A DNA stretch of 64,000 bases from NCBI RefSeq assembly GCF_026151205.1, contig NC_087075.1:2950359-3014358 (forward strand), given 5' to 3'. A program made the translations under genes and the position numbers. Numbering within the stretch: the stretch's first letter is position 1; each line of letters begins with the position of its first letter. Shown piece after piece: positions 24,201 to 37,157 of this stretch. The notes below the pieces were generated by a model, which saw only the letters and a program-made list of their open reading frames with translations, was not told where the DNA came from and made no database searches. This DNA is from Bolinopsis microptera (taxonomy: Eukaryota; Ctenophora; Tentaculata; Lobata; Bolinopsidae).

Positions 24201-26821
24201 CTTAATAGCTGGGGTCGAGTTGAGCTTTTGAAACAAAATACAGAGGTTCAGGATCTGCAGGGTCCGGGTAAACGAGGATATGTTATTAGTATTAGAACGG
24301 AGCTGGATTTACATAGCATTAAACTCTCAAATCCTTACAATTTACCTGAGTACTACCTAAAACTACGACATCCCGCCGTCCAATCCGGGACAAAGAGGGT
24401 CCGTCTCTCTCGTGATATGGCTGAGGATACCAGTTAACCAGCACCAATCACAAGATGGCCAGTCGCCCAGAACCAATCACAAATCAGATATGTCTCCCCA
24501 GCTGTCTTGTCCACCAATGAAATACAGCCAGGTTTGCTAGTTTGTTTCAGGAGAAATTCTCCCGGAGGTTTATACTACATTATACCGGTGTTAAACAGCC
24601 TCTCTCTCTTCTTCGGGAGAAAAGTTAAATCTTTTTTCGCTCCTCAAAAGTTAAACGCGCGCTCTGCGGCTTCTAAAATACTGCGTTATAAAGCGTTATG
24701 GGATTCAAATTTCAAACTATATAGCAAGTGTTGTGATATGTGACAGGGGTGTAGAGAGCTTATCAAATATCCGACCTAGAGCTTGGCAGAGCATCACTAA
24801 AATTAATGGCCTCGAACGGCAAAAATAAACACGGTGAGTTGTACACGTGGTATGGGGGAACAACACACACACACAGTCCCGCTGTAAGGTCTAGAATAGC
24901 TGGGGATCGTGTAAAACTTGAAAAGTTTCGATAACATCTGAAAACATACGGTAACCATAGCAACAGTTGCCCGCTGAGGTGTGGAAAGTTGCTGTAGTTA
25001 AACACAGTAGACTACAAGCCTTTGTGTATGGGGTGTCGTAACTAGCTCCAACAACAGAACACAGTACTTGGGGTCAGGTGAGAGGGGGTTAATTGAGGCT
25101 CTTATCTAATGGAAATAAAGATAATGTGCTGCCGGGATTATCTCAGAGTCATGTCAAAGTGAGGATAATTCAACCGTGTCCTGTGGAGGAGAGATGTGAA
25201 GGTACGGCGGGTGTTTAGGGTGGAGAAGGTCGGTGCCAGTGGATGCCTTTTACCGATTCTCTCTTCTCATAGACGAGAAAACTTTCCAATGGCCACGTGT
25301 TGATCAAAGGAATGATACACTGACTTGATAGAATCAGCACCAAATTTTCGATTCTCGTCAGAGCGAGTGTGTGTAGGGGTTTGAGAAAAAAGGGGAGGCT
25401 AAGGAGTTGTGATGATACGCGGTCACCGAGGCTAGCCCCCTTCCTACGCAATACTTTAGGTAGTATACCCCACTTGGAACTGGCTAAAGTATTTAATACT
25501 TTCCATGGAATAAATGTCATGAAAATATTCATCACACTACTCCGCGGACAGGAGCAATGGTGTAGGGCAGATTTTAAAGTTGGACAAATATGATTAGGGC
25601 GGCCTGATTTTATTATAGATTCCCAGCTACCGCCAGTCTTCTCCTGTTTATTCACCCCTTTTCCACGCCAGCATTTCGTTACCCAACAAAAGTTAAGATG
25701 CTTAAGAATTTAAAAGCCCGGATGAACTCGGGGTGGAATTTCGGGAAAAGTGGTGGTACAGCAGGGGGGCAGTGGGATCCCCTTACTAAGGACGAGTTAG
25801 TGATACAACTCCAGCTCGACATGGCAGGTCTAAGAGGTACATAGTTAACCCAGACTCTGTGAGGACGAGAAGTTAGCAACAGGTAGATCTTTTTAAAAGT
25901 TGGGATTATTATTTTCTTTAGGGCTGGAAAGCTGTCAGGAATGTGTTGAGAAGCTGATTTAGTGTGCGAGGCTCTGAGGGAAGTGGACTGGAAAAACGTG
26001 TCGCTATCAGGAGGGAGTCGATCATGATGGGGACAGTTTGGGGGGAGTTAGGGGTGACGTGCAGTTGTAGCTGGGTTTGTGGTTCACTTTGTTGACATGT
26101 TTCCTGTCCTTACAAATTATTCAATACCATACTTGGGCAACGGCTGGCAAATCTATGAGAACTTGAAAATATGTTTGTACGGATATTAACGAGATGTTTC
26201 GTTAAAGATATAATTCTATCACGTAGAATTATACCACAAACCAAACATAAAAAAGGAAAAGTACAGCAAATAACAGCGTGGTAAATAAAACAAAGCAAAT
26301 AAAAGGTATCGATTCTAACCTGCAGTTGGAGAGTGCTCTGCTTTCTCCTCGACAGTCTGGTCAGGTGAAGTGTGGAGAGTGGTGGTATCTGCAGGCATGG
26401 AGATGTTCCTCGGGGCTGTGGTGGAGGGAGAGATGTTGTTGCAAGGCCGGGGAGCAGCAGCCTGACTAATATTAATAGGAGACATTGAGCAGCGAGGGGT
26501 GGTGGATGTTGGGGTAGTGGTGTTGTCAGGAGAGGTGGTGTTGCTGCAAGATGAGGTGGTGGGACGGAGAGTGCAGGGAGACAGTGGACGAGCACACCTG
26601 GAGAAAGGTGGAGCGGTGTAGACCGTGGCCTGGTGCGAGGTCGGGTAAGCTACAGTTGTGTAGCAGTGCTGATCGTAGCCTGGGTAGAGGTTGGGGTAGC
26701 GGTTCTCTACGGAGGTGTCTGTGGCTTGCACCCCGTATTCTAGCACGTTAAGAGGTTCCTTCTTGATTCCTGTTTCCATTGTCTTGATATCTGTAGTAGA
26801 GCTCAAAGCAGAGACGTACAT
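15265..26821 (-). CDS. ANTP-class NK-like homeobox transcription factor (five exons)
   Basis: Exons on the minus strand: 26821-26320, 16438-16275, 16123-16030, 15871-15710 and 15386-15265, all with GT-AG borders. Lengths sum to 1044 nt, giving 347 residues and a TGA. The homeodomain begins [20 protein letters not shown] and ends [13 protein letters not shown]. It keeps L16, F20, W48, F49, Q50, N51 and R53. A phase-0 intron falls after position 44-45, within TETQ|VKIW. The N-terminal exon has GIKKEPL, a SUMO-type IKKE motif, then Ser/Thr/Pro-rich sequence. The C-terminus is Gly/His/Pro/Asn-rich and ends QRSPLS. Q50 and [18 protein letters not shown] place it in the ANTP class; the QKYLS..ER..LA..LQL stretch recalls Hex, Msx and Bar-type NK genes, but I cannot assign a family. 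Another ATG at 26779 would give 333 residues. An upstream 5' exon is possible because a TTTTAG acceptor-like site precedes the start. Confidence 0.88.
15872..16029 (-). other. Intron 3 of the homeobox gene
   Basis: Donor A|GTGAGTT and acceptor CTTTTTAG flank a short intron. A small direct repeat (GTAATTGATTGG) lies inside. No other features were seen. Confidence 0.75.
16649..17381 (-). CDS. Possible multipass membrane protein, last two exons, nested in the intron
   Basis: Candidate exon A (17268-17381) follows the acceptor ACTTTTAG and encodes [15 protein letters not shown], then a hydrophobic stretch ending [10 protein letters not shown], with donor ATC|GTAAGTA. Candidate exon B (16649-16828) starts [20 protein letters not shown], contains a second hydrophobic run ([15 protein letters not shown]) and ends with TAA. 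Both junctions are phase 0, and the joined frame has three or four membrane-spanning segments, which is unlikely by chance. Weak points: the exon B acceptor (TTAACAAG) has a poor pyrimidine tract, no first exon or ATG was found, and I recognise no family. It lies on the same strand as the homeobox gene, inside its first intron. Confidence 0.35.
19714..20770. mobile_element. Cloverleaf-headed mobile element, copy 2
   Basis: It begins TATATATACATATCACC and ends CGCTGGTGGATATA. The first 200 bp, containing the whole branched structure, is identical to 12344-12545. The remainder matches copy 1 with a few percent differences, except for an extra segment at about 20176-20480. It sits in intron 1 of the homeobox gene and also brings CCAAT, CACGTG, GTAACCATGGTAAC and TATAAAAG motifs. 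High identity implies recent movement. Confidence 0.85.
20176..20480. repeat. About 300-bp insertion inside cloverleaf copy 2
   Basis: Copy 1 reads straight through ATAGTGCTGATGTGTATTAT, whereas here about 300 bp intervene. The insert contains inverted AAGTGGTGTCAA / TTGACACCACTT segments. Its exact ends and target duplication are unclear. Confidence 0.5.
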
Positions 26822-28052
26822 CGGATGGGAGCAGACAAAACTAAAACACACAACAAGGATAAGTGAAGATTAGTTTATGAAAAACGGGGTCATTCGTATG
26901 TCTTTACTCACGCATCGGGTCTCTAGCACGTGACGTGATCACGTGCCGCGGTCACGTGGTTATTGCTGCGAGGAGAGCGCGCGCGTTTTGACAGTTCCAG
27001 CTACGCAGTGAACTGCAGTATAGAGAGGAGAGAGAGAGCTTAAAAGTGGAACATAAAATTAAAATATTTTGCACTGAAAGATGCCCGGCCGATTAATGAT
27101 TATCGGAAATTTAATTAATTTTGTGTCAGGGTGATCTAAAGCCTAATCCTGTCTCTTGTCACGGTCAAACAAAATATACACATATATATTCACAATTCGT
27201 GCAGTGAACTCATGATGTAGTACAACTCTTTATGAATTTTAGCGAGACATTTCGATCCTCCGACCAAAATGCAAACTTTTGTTACCAGACAGCATCGCCG
27301 GAATTAAACCCAGGAGTTCTGTATATCGGTAAACCCTGGACGCTGGTTGGCTAACGACCTGTCACGTGACCTGGATACTGTCACGTCATTGGCCCGCGTT
27401 AACCGGCAACAAGTCTACAGCCCCAGAATTAGATATTATAATTGGGTGCAGTAACTATATTATATACTCACCCCCTCCAATACAACTGATAATCTCAAGT
27501 TTTTGGTTTTAAAAAGGGGACAAACCGATCAATATAGCTCAATTGAAGAAGGACGGTCGGGAGTCATTTGACAGTGAATCAGTCAACAGATGTCGCTAAC
27601 TGGAGGGGGAGGGTAAAATCACATCTCACATGACTCATAGTTTGGAGGAGGATTTAATATTTCAGAGGAGAATTGTATCAGCACTCCAACGGGAACCTAT
27701 CGGTCGTCTTGGTGCCGTGATGCCATGGTAACCATGGATACCATGCTATTTAGCGGACTTGGCAGTTATAATTTGAGTCAGAGGATTTGATTTACGGTTT
27801 AAAGGAGCTGATTTAATCCGAAACAAAGACAGTTAATTAACAATTATCCAGTTGCAGTCAGACGGTTGTAAAGGCGGGTGTCAGTGAGACTGTAGTAGGG
27901 AGACAGGGGGAGCTGCTGCACCTCTCTTTCTCTTTTTATACTAACACCTGATGACACGTCATGACGTACTCCACATACCGTGGACATTCTTGAGCGTGAC
28001 CATGTTAGTGGGGAAAATAATTTGTAGTGGATATGTGGGCATGAATATTGAT
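26822..28052. promoter_or_regulatory. Upstream region of the homeobox gene
   Basis: The 1.2 kb upstream of the predicted start holds a triple CACGTG array (26927-26958), TGTCACGTGACC near 27361, and a double CCATGGTAACCATGG palindrome near 27722. A CT/GA-rich stretch lies near 27020. No TATA box of clear position was found. Promoter function is inferred from position and motif density. Confidence 0.4.
26927..26958. promoter_or_regulatory. Three CACGTG E-boxes at 13-bp pitch
   Basis: CACGTG starts at 26927, 26940 and 26953, exactly 13 bp apart, about 110 bp upstream of the homeobox ATG. CACGTG is the core site of USF, MITF/TFE and MYC-type bHLH-Zip factors (established). The fixed spacing suggests a composite site, but the binding factor is unknown. 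Confidence 0.6.
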
Positions 28053-28322
28053 GAGATTAACCATAATTTTAATGATTTCTGGTCGAAAATTCGGGTTCAT
28101 TACTCCAACGTTTCCCTAAAAGCTTATGCTAAGTTATTTTACAAAGTCATGCTCAAAAGCTTACGAGATTTTCACCAAGTTCATTGTGAGATGAACCATA
28201 ATTTTAATGATTTCTGGTCGAAAATTCGGGTTCATTACTCCAACGTTTCCCTAAAAGCTCATGCTAAGTTATTTTACAAAGTCATGCTCGAAAGCTTACG
28301 AGATTTTCACCAAGTTCATTGT
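28053..28322 (+). repeat. 135-bp tandem duplication with an open frame
   Basis: Units 28053-28187 and 28188-28322 differ at only three positions. The period is a multiple of three, and one frame (27951-28334) stays open through both units, giving a 45-residue repeat beginning NHNFNDFWSKIRVHYSNVSL. No splice sites, signal peptide or known domain support translation. It may be a simple duplication or part of an unrecognised repeat protein. Confidence 0.8.
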
Positions 28323-31300
28323 TCACTCAAATAATCCATGTACTTTCAGTGAGACCATTCTAAAACGAGGTGTTACCCTGGCCCTTGTATCTATATCCAG
28401 ATTCCCTCCGTGACCCTCAACTCGGCACCCTATAGGTTCTCACCTCTCACACTCTCCCCTCTGATTGGTCCCCATTAGTCACATGACATCCTCCCTGCCT
28501 CCTGATTGGTGGATACCATTGTAAGGATTCCCCTCAGCAGTCTGAACAACACGGGCCCCACCTACCGGAGATAAGCGGGTTTAATGAGGATTGGAAAAGA
28601 GAGTGAGAGAGGGAGGGAAGCTGGACAAGGTAGCTGCAAGACCACCGTGAAAATATCCTGCTGGAGAGAGATAATGGGTGGTAGAGGGGCTAGTTGGGGG
28701 TAGATAGGATCGTCTGAGGAAATGAGAACGATAATGCAGGGTCTGTCATCGTTTAGGGTGAAGGGCTGTGGGGGACAGTTTCTTATTTTAGTGGCCAGGG
28801 TGGAGGGGACAGTTTCTTATTTTAGTCAGCCAGGCTTCTCCGCCGAAACGACAATCGGAATGTTGAATGGGCTAACGTACGTACGTGTCTGGCTCTAGTG
28901 GAATCTCGATCGGTTTTCAATTGAGATTTAGGCTTTAGACTTCTTTTGAAACTTTAGCAGGTCAGGTTCACCTAAGTACTCTTTAACGTCTGCGACAGAA
29001 AGTGCACACTTCAAAACGATCCCACAAATTCACACTCCATTACCCACCACCACTACAAGTACTGCTGGTAATGAATTGCCCATTACACCCCCTCTTTATT
29101 ACCCACTCTCCTCACCAGAGCCCAGCCAGGGCAATTCAGCGAATATTATTAATCTAACTAAAATTACAATTGTCGGTTTTAGCTGACGTCCGATTGAATT
29201 GCTGCGGGGGGCCCGGTATCAGCAGGTCATGAGTGTCCGTCAGGTGAGGAGTGGGGACCAGCTGAGGATCTGGGGTACAAGCCTGACAGCCTGCTGGCTA
29301 CTTACAGTGCTACAAAAACCAAAGGGGGTAATGATCACTTCAAAGGAAAATCGTGGTGAGGAATTATGTCTTGTTGGGGTTTATGTCTCAAAAGAGAGGT
29401 CAGGGGATACTTGGCAGAGGTTTTAAATTTATATGCGTCTTTAAAAACCAATCTTAGAATGGATGTCTACTCTAGAATAAGATAGTTTAACCCCCAAACT
29501 AACGTTTCCAACGTTTCCAATACTCGATTATTGTTTCTTGGTTCCTTATTCTATGACGTAGTTTACTGACCCAGCTTCTTATCCTGCTAGCTACATCATA
29601 GCCATTAGAAACAGCTCTAAACTTTGAACAAAGGTTCCGACTTGATCAGTCAATGAGATACGATTACCTAATTCCCTTACAGTTTGGACTTGGAGGAACA
29701 GCATCGCCGATGAACCTAGTTCCAAGGTTTATTTAACCTAGGAGTAGATTACTATGTCTACCTCTAATATTCCCGCCTATTCCTACCCTTGATCTCGGTT
29801 AGAAGAGAGTCTGTGATCATTGTCTATGAAGTGTGCCTGAAGGCATTTGCTTCCCTGGTGACGCAGTTAAGATAACAGTGCTTGCGTCACTAACTGAGAC
29901 TAAGGATTATGTCAACACCATTAAATGTTAAAAGTGTGACGAGTCATGATAGGTGAACTAATGAGCCGATTTCCTGTGTCAATCAATTACCAATTTTAGT
30001 AATAACATCACAGGTTGAAGGTCACGAAACAGCAATTGTTCAACAGGCTGCATTTCACGACTTGGACAATGGACTACCATTAACCTCACTTTCTACATAT
30101 TTCCTCCCTATAAATCCTTGATCCATGTCTGCTTAGATAAGATCACCGTCTAGAGGTCCAGATCTTGCCAAACGTCACGGTCTGAACCGTACTTACTCTA
30201 TCGGAAAACAGACCACCTAACACCCCTTCATCCTACATCGGTTCCAAATCCATTTTATCACGTATCAATGCTGTAATGTGGTCACTGAGCACCACCTTAT
30301 AATTTGAAGTGAAGTCCACCATGTAACGAGACTTAAAATTACTGATTTATTACCTGATATAAAACACCTTTCTGACAGAGTCTGATCAGGAGCAAACAGG
30401 AATGCAACATGAAAGTATCTGATCGGTTTGTTTCATCTCATGTAAAGGAAAACACTGGGCAACTCTCTCTCTCTCTGGGAAGATGACGGAATGGGATTAG
30501 GAATCCGGCTTAATGTGCGGAACGGATTTGTTTACATCATTCAGACGAGTAGCTGTGAATCACAAGTCCCTTCTTATTTACTTATTATTGCTGGCACGAT
30601 AGGAGTGTTAAATTAGCGTCCGGAACAAATTCTTGGAATTTTAATTTGAAGGCTCAAATTAAAGTGCTTTGGAAAAGTTTTAAAAATAAAAACAAAAATT
30701 CGTTGAATTATTAATTTCAAGTTTATAGATAAAAAAGCTTTATTCTGAGAAACATTTTTGCCAATATCCGGTTTTCCCAAATTCTAAACTTACAGTCAAG
30801 ATCTCTCGAACAATCCCACACATTTGATCTACCATCTGAATTCTTGCACAGTCTCAAACTGGAATTACGATCATGAAACTCGTCCCTGCTTACAGCCGGA
30901 AGTTATAATGAATTGCCCGAAGAAAGAAAGTGAGATGATCAGGGGAAAGCGGCAAATGGTTTACAATATGATCCGTCTATCGGCTCTGAGCAAACATGCT
31001 CACCCACCCAGCCAATGGGAGGCCTGGAAACTAATCACGTGATATCAGGGGGCCTATCAAAGGAAAGAGTTTGTGTCTAGCAACTGATAAAGAAAAGGAG
31101 GGCTGACTTGTTGCGTCTAGTTTAGTTCAAAGACTAGGGCTGGCAGGAGGCGACCTGCTTGCAACATTCCAAATCTTATTATTACGTATTTTTAGATCAC
31201 ACCAAAGCAGAATATACCACCCAATCACCTCACCGTCACAACCCCACGTGACGAGTCGGTAACCAATAGCAACCCCTAATCCCAGCACGCGGTGCCCCGA

Positions 31301-34300
31301 ACGAGTGCTAAAGCCACGTACCTGCACTTTTTGGGGTAGAAACTCCGATCTAAAAACAGACACAAACAGACTGAACCCCCTGGTACGGGGACTCCCCGAA
31401 CTATTCCTGGAATGGATCCAAGCTGTTGTTATTACATCAGGTTAGATAGGTAGAACGTTAGGGCACTTCAGGCTAGCTACACGCCGATATAATAGTGGTC
31501 CCCCACGCTAATTCCACTTGAAACACCTACCGGTCATAGCAGTGGGGAGACAACAGTCAAACAGCTCCAAAAAGGGCGTGAGGTAATCGAATGAGATGTT
31601 GCAGTTTGGAAATATGCAGCTGGGGGAATTAAGAATCATGATAGCTTGCCCTGCGTACTGATTGAATAAGATTGAAAGGGATAAGGTAGTGGTATGCCGG
31701 TGTGATGGAACCTCTGTTTCTTTCCGTATCAGCCGAGTTGTATGTGATAGATCACAAGCGGAATCAGAGGGAAACAAGGGGTTTTAAACAGATTTGAGGT
31801 TTTGGAGGGGGTCATGCTGCTCTTGTTCAAAGCTCTGTGAATGTCAGGTTGTAGTTATGATATATGTTTCTGTAGCCATAGTAACGGTATGTGAATTTTA
31901 CCAACTGTAATTTTATGTTAAAATATTCAAAATACCCCCTTTTCGCCCCGTGGCAAGCTTTTAAGAAGGAACGTTATTCATCTTTCAGGCCATTAGACAA
32001 GGTATTCACTTAAATATGCGTTAAAAATAGCGCATTTTGTTTGAACAAATGTGGCACAAATTTCAATGACGACAACTTTGAGGTTACTGTCGTTGTAAAA
32101 GCAAATATTATCGCCGTTTGTCGGCAGCCTTATTCCTTCATCCAATTTTAATTACAGAGGTTATCTTTTTCATAGAGTTAAGAACATGACATCCCTAGAA
32201 CTTCACACGTGATCCTCGCGTGATTACCATGAAAACCACAGCGTATCAAGATACAAGATACGTATCTCTTTTTCCCACTGAACTCCAAATTTGATGCTTG
32301 CTGTAAAATCAATCCCATCTGTAAACACAACTGTGATAAGCTGCGCTAAAACAGGGTCTAATAATAGTTTGTAGTAGATCACGTGATGTAAATACTACCA
32401 TCTGATTGGTCAGAACCCTGTCAACTAAGGAGATGTATTCTGGATCAAAAGCCAATTAAATCAGCATCATTATTGCAACTGTGAGATCCGGATAGCTTGT
32501 TATTTACATTTATTCAACTTGTGCGTGATAGGTACCCAGTTATGTGCACGCGTGCAACTTATCAATGTTAATTGGCAGGTAAATGGGTACATGTTTTTTA
32601 GGTATGCAATAAGCACGGGACTAAATTGGAATGGGAAAACTGAAACTGATAATGCTACTTGGATGTAAAACCTTTTCACATGAAAACAATTGTTATTTGA
32701 GAGGTCTTGGATGGACGATGTTATGAATCACTTATCACTCATATGTTTCAAGAAACACTTTACTTTAAGTCGCATTTTTAGACTAGAGATTGACACAGGG
32801 ATCGAACATTAAAGACTACCAGACATTTTAAAATGTTTCTGTCTGAACTATTATTATAGAGGCACCCTTTTAATCTAGATCACGTACCACTTTTAATTCG
32901 GTAATCCCCATTTACCAATAACAACTATAAAGCAAGGCAAACCTTATTAGCAATGTAAGATCTAACCTTAGCCCGGCAATTAATCGCTAACCTTAAGTGT
33001 AAATTTATTTTAATTACCCAAATATTCCAAAAATGCGGTCACATTCTTTTAGTATCGGTAAATAATATATAATATATTATACTGATCACAGCTCCAGAGG
33101 AACTAAAACTATTCCCCTAGTCAATAAGTCACAGTGCCTTCCAGTCCGTCATTGATTCTCCTTCCATAATTAACGTATTTAGAATGAGCATGAAATTCAA
33201 CAACTGTAAAATTAAAACCCGGATTCTCCACCGGAATTAAGGGAGCAAAGAGTTCAAAAGTGTAACGGAGTACCAAAATGTAGGGAAAAAACAATAAAAA
33301 ACAGTGCAGTGCAGTTGAAAAAGACATTATTCACTAACAACAACCTAATGTAAACAGTGTGACACACGATAAAGCAAAAATTTACAGTCATTATCTGCCA
33401 ATCAATAAATGGGTATTTAATTACTAAAACTTAGCTGGTAAGCCTATTGTGTTATGTGACCCTGTGGGATTTTCTCATCATTTCCCTCCCTGCCTTACAC
33501 TCAGTGTGTTGCATTGTTTCTATTGTTCTCTTTTCTCAGCTCTCCGAGTAACGCCAAGTTGTGTTTTATAGTTTTGGGTTGAGTGTTTCACATAGCAACC
33601 CAAATTTTTGTATCAGTGTTTTGAGAAACGCATGTTATTTTGAGATGTTGCAGTGTTTGTGTTCAGGTGTTTGGTGGTTAAGAAGGTGGTTGGAGTAACC
33701 ACATGGTGACCACATGGTGACCATATGGTAACCACATGGTGACCACAAAAATGTCACAACAAACGCACAGTCTGTAGAAAAGTCTGGACAATATTCTGAA
33801 TCACACGTTTTTAAAGATAAATTCGGAGAAACAACCTAATATTACCTGATGACCGACCCGAAGGGACTGCTACTATTTCTGACTACACGCCAAAAACGTA
33901 TAATAACCGGTCAAACTTCTGCCAGTTATCAGTTTCACACTGAAATTAACACCACAAATTTCACGAGCAGCGCTATTTCGTGCACCCGCCACAGATACTG
34001 TATTCTACCTCTATCTGTATTGTATCATAGCTATTATCCTACAAATGAGTCAATTCGTCGATCCCTTAAATTCGTGTGATCCTTAGGCCCGATATTTCTA
34101 GATTAGAAAGCAAATAGTGAAGTAGACAGCAGACAGTTGACTGGCATTCTCTGCATTCTTGACATTCTTCCACCAATAACCAATAATCGTTTTGATCCAT
34201 CCAATCATTAACATTCACAACATCCTCAAAACGCTGAACTCTAATTTCCCGCCACATCTCAATAAAAACAACTCTAATTATCACTAATATTTAACACGTT

Positions 34301-36894
34301 GCAAATTGCTATCCTATGCTGTCTGCAACGTAGATCAGCTTGTCAACCAACTTTGTTATTCTTAGTGTGCAAGCAATCACAACTTCATTAATCCTCTCAA
34401 TCCTGTCTGACACAATATAATGTCTGTATTAAACACTATTTTCACCGGATTTTGGTAACTCCGAGATTTGGGATTACATTTTCACGGACTCAACCCTATC
34501 AGTATTTTGTACCCTTTTTATTGTTCTTAGGAGATGAATCGTATCGGTATTGGTTTCCTATAATCGACGGCTGTAAATCCCCTTAAAACTTTTCATTCAC
34601 ATCCATGAAATTTTTAATCTGACCAGGGAATCTCAAAGGGTCTCCCACGTGCGTGACCCCGAACCACGTGGTCATGGGAACCAATCTGTGAACCTTATTG
34701 ACACCACGTGACCAGTCGTGGACCAATCACTGTAGTGATGGTAACCAGATGACAGTCAAAAGGACCGCGAAAGATCAAAGTTGTGAGGGGGCACCGTGTC
34801 GCCTTTGGGTACCAAGTACACATAATAGATGGTGAGGTTTTGGGGCACAAACATGCGTGAATTATAGACTTGTATAAGTCGTTGTTTCTCAGTTGGTCAC
34901 GGATCAGTTCGTGTCAAATATACTGCTTGGACAGCTGGGAGAGGTTCTAAACAGTTGAAACTGATGGATAGAAGGGTTCAGAGGGCAGGGGGAGAGGGGG
35001 AGAGGGTGAAGGGTTGGTCCCGTGGGTTTCACAGGTGTGGATAATCTCATTGTGTTGAGAAATGTAGTTTTTGAGTAGTGTTATGAGGTCTGATGTGGTG
35101 AACAGTGTTGCAGTCAGGTTTACACTGTATTGCAGGTACGAATAACAGAAATAAAGCTTTCCTTTTTTGCTACATTCTTTTTGTAACTTATTATTGATGG
35201 ACTAAGGCCAAGGGAGGAGGCTACTTTTTATTAAATTAATTTCAATGCAAACCCCGTCATGAGTGTTAAATTGTATGTTAATACTAGTGTTGAAAGTGTT
35301 AAACCAGCACTAAGGCCAGTGCACCACTGCATAAAAGCAGCAATTTCACGAAATTTACACATTTAACAACACCTAGCTCACAAATTGCACCGTTTAGAAC
35401 TGCCAACTGATAATCGCTAGTGCTCCGAGCCTTTTAGAATCATCCTCAAATTCAGCGGTTTGCAGGCCTGGACATTCAACTTAATCCTCGGTGTAAAGCA
35501 ACAGTCATCTCTTGGGGCCATACTATCTAGAGTAAGGGTCATAACATTATTTTTATAGTCTACAGCCAGTGTCCAGTATTCCCGTTTGGAGTCGGGTTTT
35601 CCAACAATAAACCGATTTAGAAGTCTCTAACCAACCAGATTTCTAACGGATCTGTTAGTTAGAGTGTTAGACGGTTGATCATGATTCGCTCCTAAAATGC
35701 CGGTTTTTTCTCCTTTGCCTTGGCTACCTCTACAGCACGTCGATAGAAGCCCAATCCAGTGCTTGGAATATCAATTGGCAAGCTCACGAAGTTCAAAGCC
35801 TCTCCAGCAGACAGTTTAATTGCCGTACACACTCGCGTGATACCTCCGTGCTCTCTGATTGGCTGCTTCGCACTATCCTGTGCTGTGATTGGCTGAGCTG
35901 GCTTGTCGCGAGTTCAGCTAGCTCATCGTACCTTCCCCATCACAAAATTATTATCGAACAAAAATATGCTTTTCAGAGCGGCGAGTAGTGAACGCTATTA
36001 TTCTGTTGGACGCTGAATAAGCGATAAGTATACACTTGGACACTACATACTTGGTAATGCTAATATTATACATGTCCTCCAACTCTCTCTCTTTCAAAGA
36101 GAAAATCTCTATTTATAGGTAGCCAGCATGATGGATATTCTTCCCAAATACTTTCTCAAATACTTGACATGCTTTCTAAAACTTAAAACGCTTTTTGAAA
36201 GAGTGTTTAACGTCCCCTTCCTCAGCACGTTTCAAATAGCACTAGACGGGATAATACATTATGTAGCATAGGTATTCGGAGAATGAGTTGGTCTGCACTC
36301 GAATTTAAACGTAGGGACGTGGGAAGATAACTCATCGTGTTGCTCAATACAACCCACACCTCTGGGGGATGTTAGGTTGGGAGGTGCTCGTGAGTGGTAG
36401 TGAGTGAAGTTGTGGGGGACCTACTATTCAGTGAAACAGTGGGGACCTACTTTTATTATTCCACGTCTTTTCGTTAAGACTTTTAGGGTTAGGGATACGC
36501 CAAGCGTCAGGCTTGGTTTAAGATGTAAGGACTTTAGATCATCTGTGCTCAAATTGCATTCAGTAAGACCGTGTACTTGATGGGGGTTAGCGGATATTTC
36601 TAAAGATGATTAAAAGAAGACTCTTTTACTACTTTTACTACGTCAAATTCTATTGAGTGTATCTGGTAAGGACCTTTTAAAAAATGAAGAAATGGGTCGA
36701 GTCAAAGGAAGTCTAAACGGCAAGCATAGTGAAGAAATGAGCTGTTTAAGAAATGAGCTGTTTAAGAGTTCAGGGTTAAGCAAGATTTCTGTTGTATCCT
36801 AGTATTGCGGCCTCGTTTACACTGAACACGACAGATTTCAAAAAATATCATTAAAAAAAAAGGTGGTTTAGAAGGAATTGAAGCATCCCTTGCC
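28323..36894. other. Long gene-poor region
   Basis: About 8.5 kb without a secure gene. CACGTG sites occur singly or in pairs (31036, 31241, 32379, and a cluster at 34647-34707), usually with CCAAT near by. A short direct repeat of ACCACATGGTG runs from about 33700 to 33750. Open frames at 29199, 30824, 31508, 33849 and 34066 show no domain. The region 35820-35940 is rich in GATTGGCT (CCAAT complement). Confidence 0.5.
33121..33327 (-). CDS. Possible small secreted or membrane protein (68 aa)
   Basis: A true ATG (33327) opens a frame with a hydrophobic N-terminus (ALHCFLLFFPYILVL), then a polar part with an Asn-Phe-Thr sequon and ending GLEGTVTY before TGA. Composition is protein-like, but there is no homolog I recognise, no splice evidence and no neighbouring gene. 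It could be chance in T-rich DNA. Confidence 0.2.
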   Translation of the reverse strand: MSFSTALHCFLLFFPYILVLRYTFELFAPLIPVENPGFNFTVVEFHAHSKYVNYGRRINDGLEGTVTY

Positions 36895-37157
36895 CCCTAA
36901 ATAAGGAATCCCCTTCCCTAGATAAGGAATCCCCTTCCCTAAATAAGGAACCCCTTCCCTAAATAAGGAATCCCCTTCCCTAAATAAGGAATCCCCTTCC
37001 CTAGATAAGGAATCCCCTTCCCTAGATAAGGAATCCCCTTCCCTAGATAAGGAATCCCCTTCCCTAAATAAGGAACCCCTTCCCTAAATAAGGAATCCCC
37101 TTCCGTAGATAAGGAATCCCCTTCCCTAGATAAGGAATCCCCTTCCCTAGATAAGGT
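36895..37157. repeat. 21-bp minisatellite
   Basis: About a dozen units of AAGGAATCCCCTTCCCTAGAT, with A/G variants at one position and occasional one-base deletions (AAGGAACCCC). Because 21 is divisible by three, the minus strand reads through as repeated GKGIPYL; this is an artefact of the repeat rather than a gene. Confidence 0.9.

Larger units (their letters stand above)
16439..26319 (-). other. Intron 1 of the homeobox gene (9.9 kb)
   Basis: Donor GCAG|GTTAGAA at 26319 and acceptor TTTATTGCAG at 16439. The intron holds a possible nested membrane-protein gene (16649-17381), a cloverleaf mobile element (19714-20770), many CACGTG and CCAAT motifs, and X-box-like sites such as GTTACCATAGCAAC near 22645. 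Open frames such as 18589-18834 and 25215-25655 have no domain or splice support. The high motif density would fit enhancers, but this is inference. Confidence 0.7.

Noticed and set aside
25215-25655. 146-residue minus-strand frame
   Set aside because: No recognisable domain, an overlapping plus-strand frame of similar quality, and position inside an intron.
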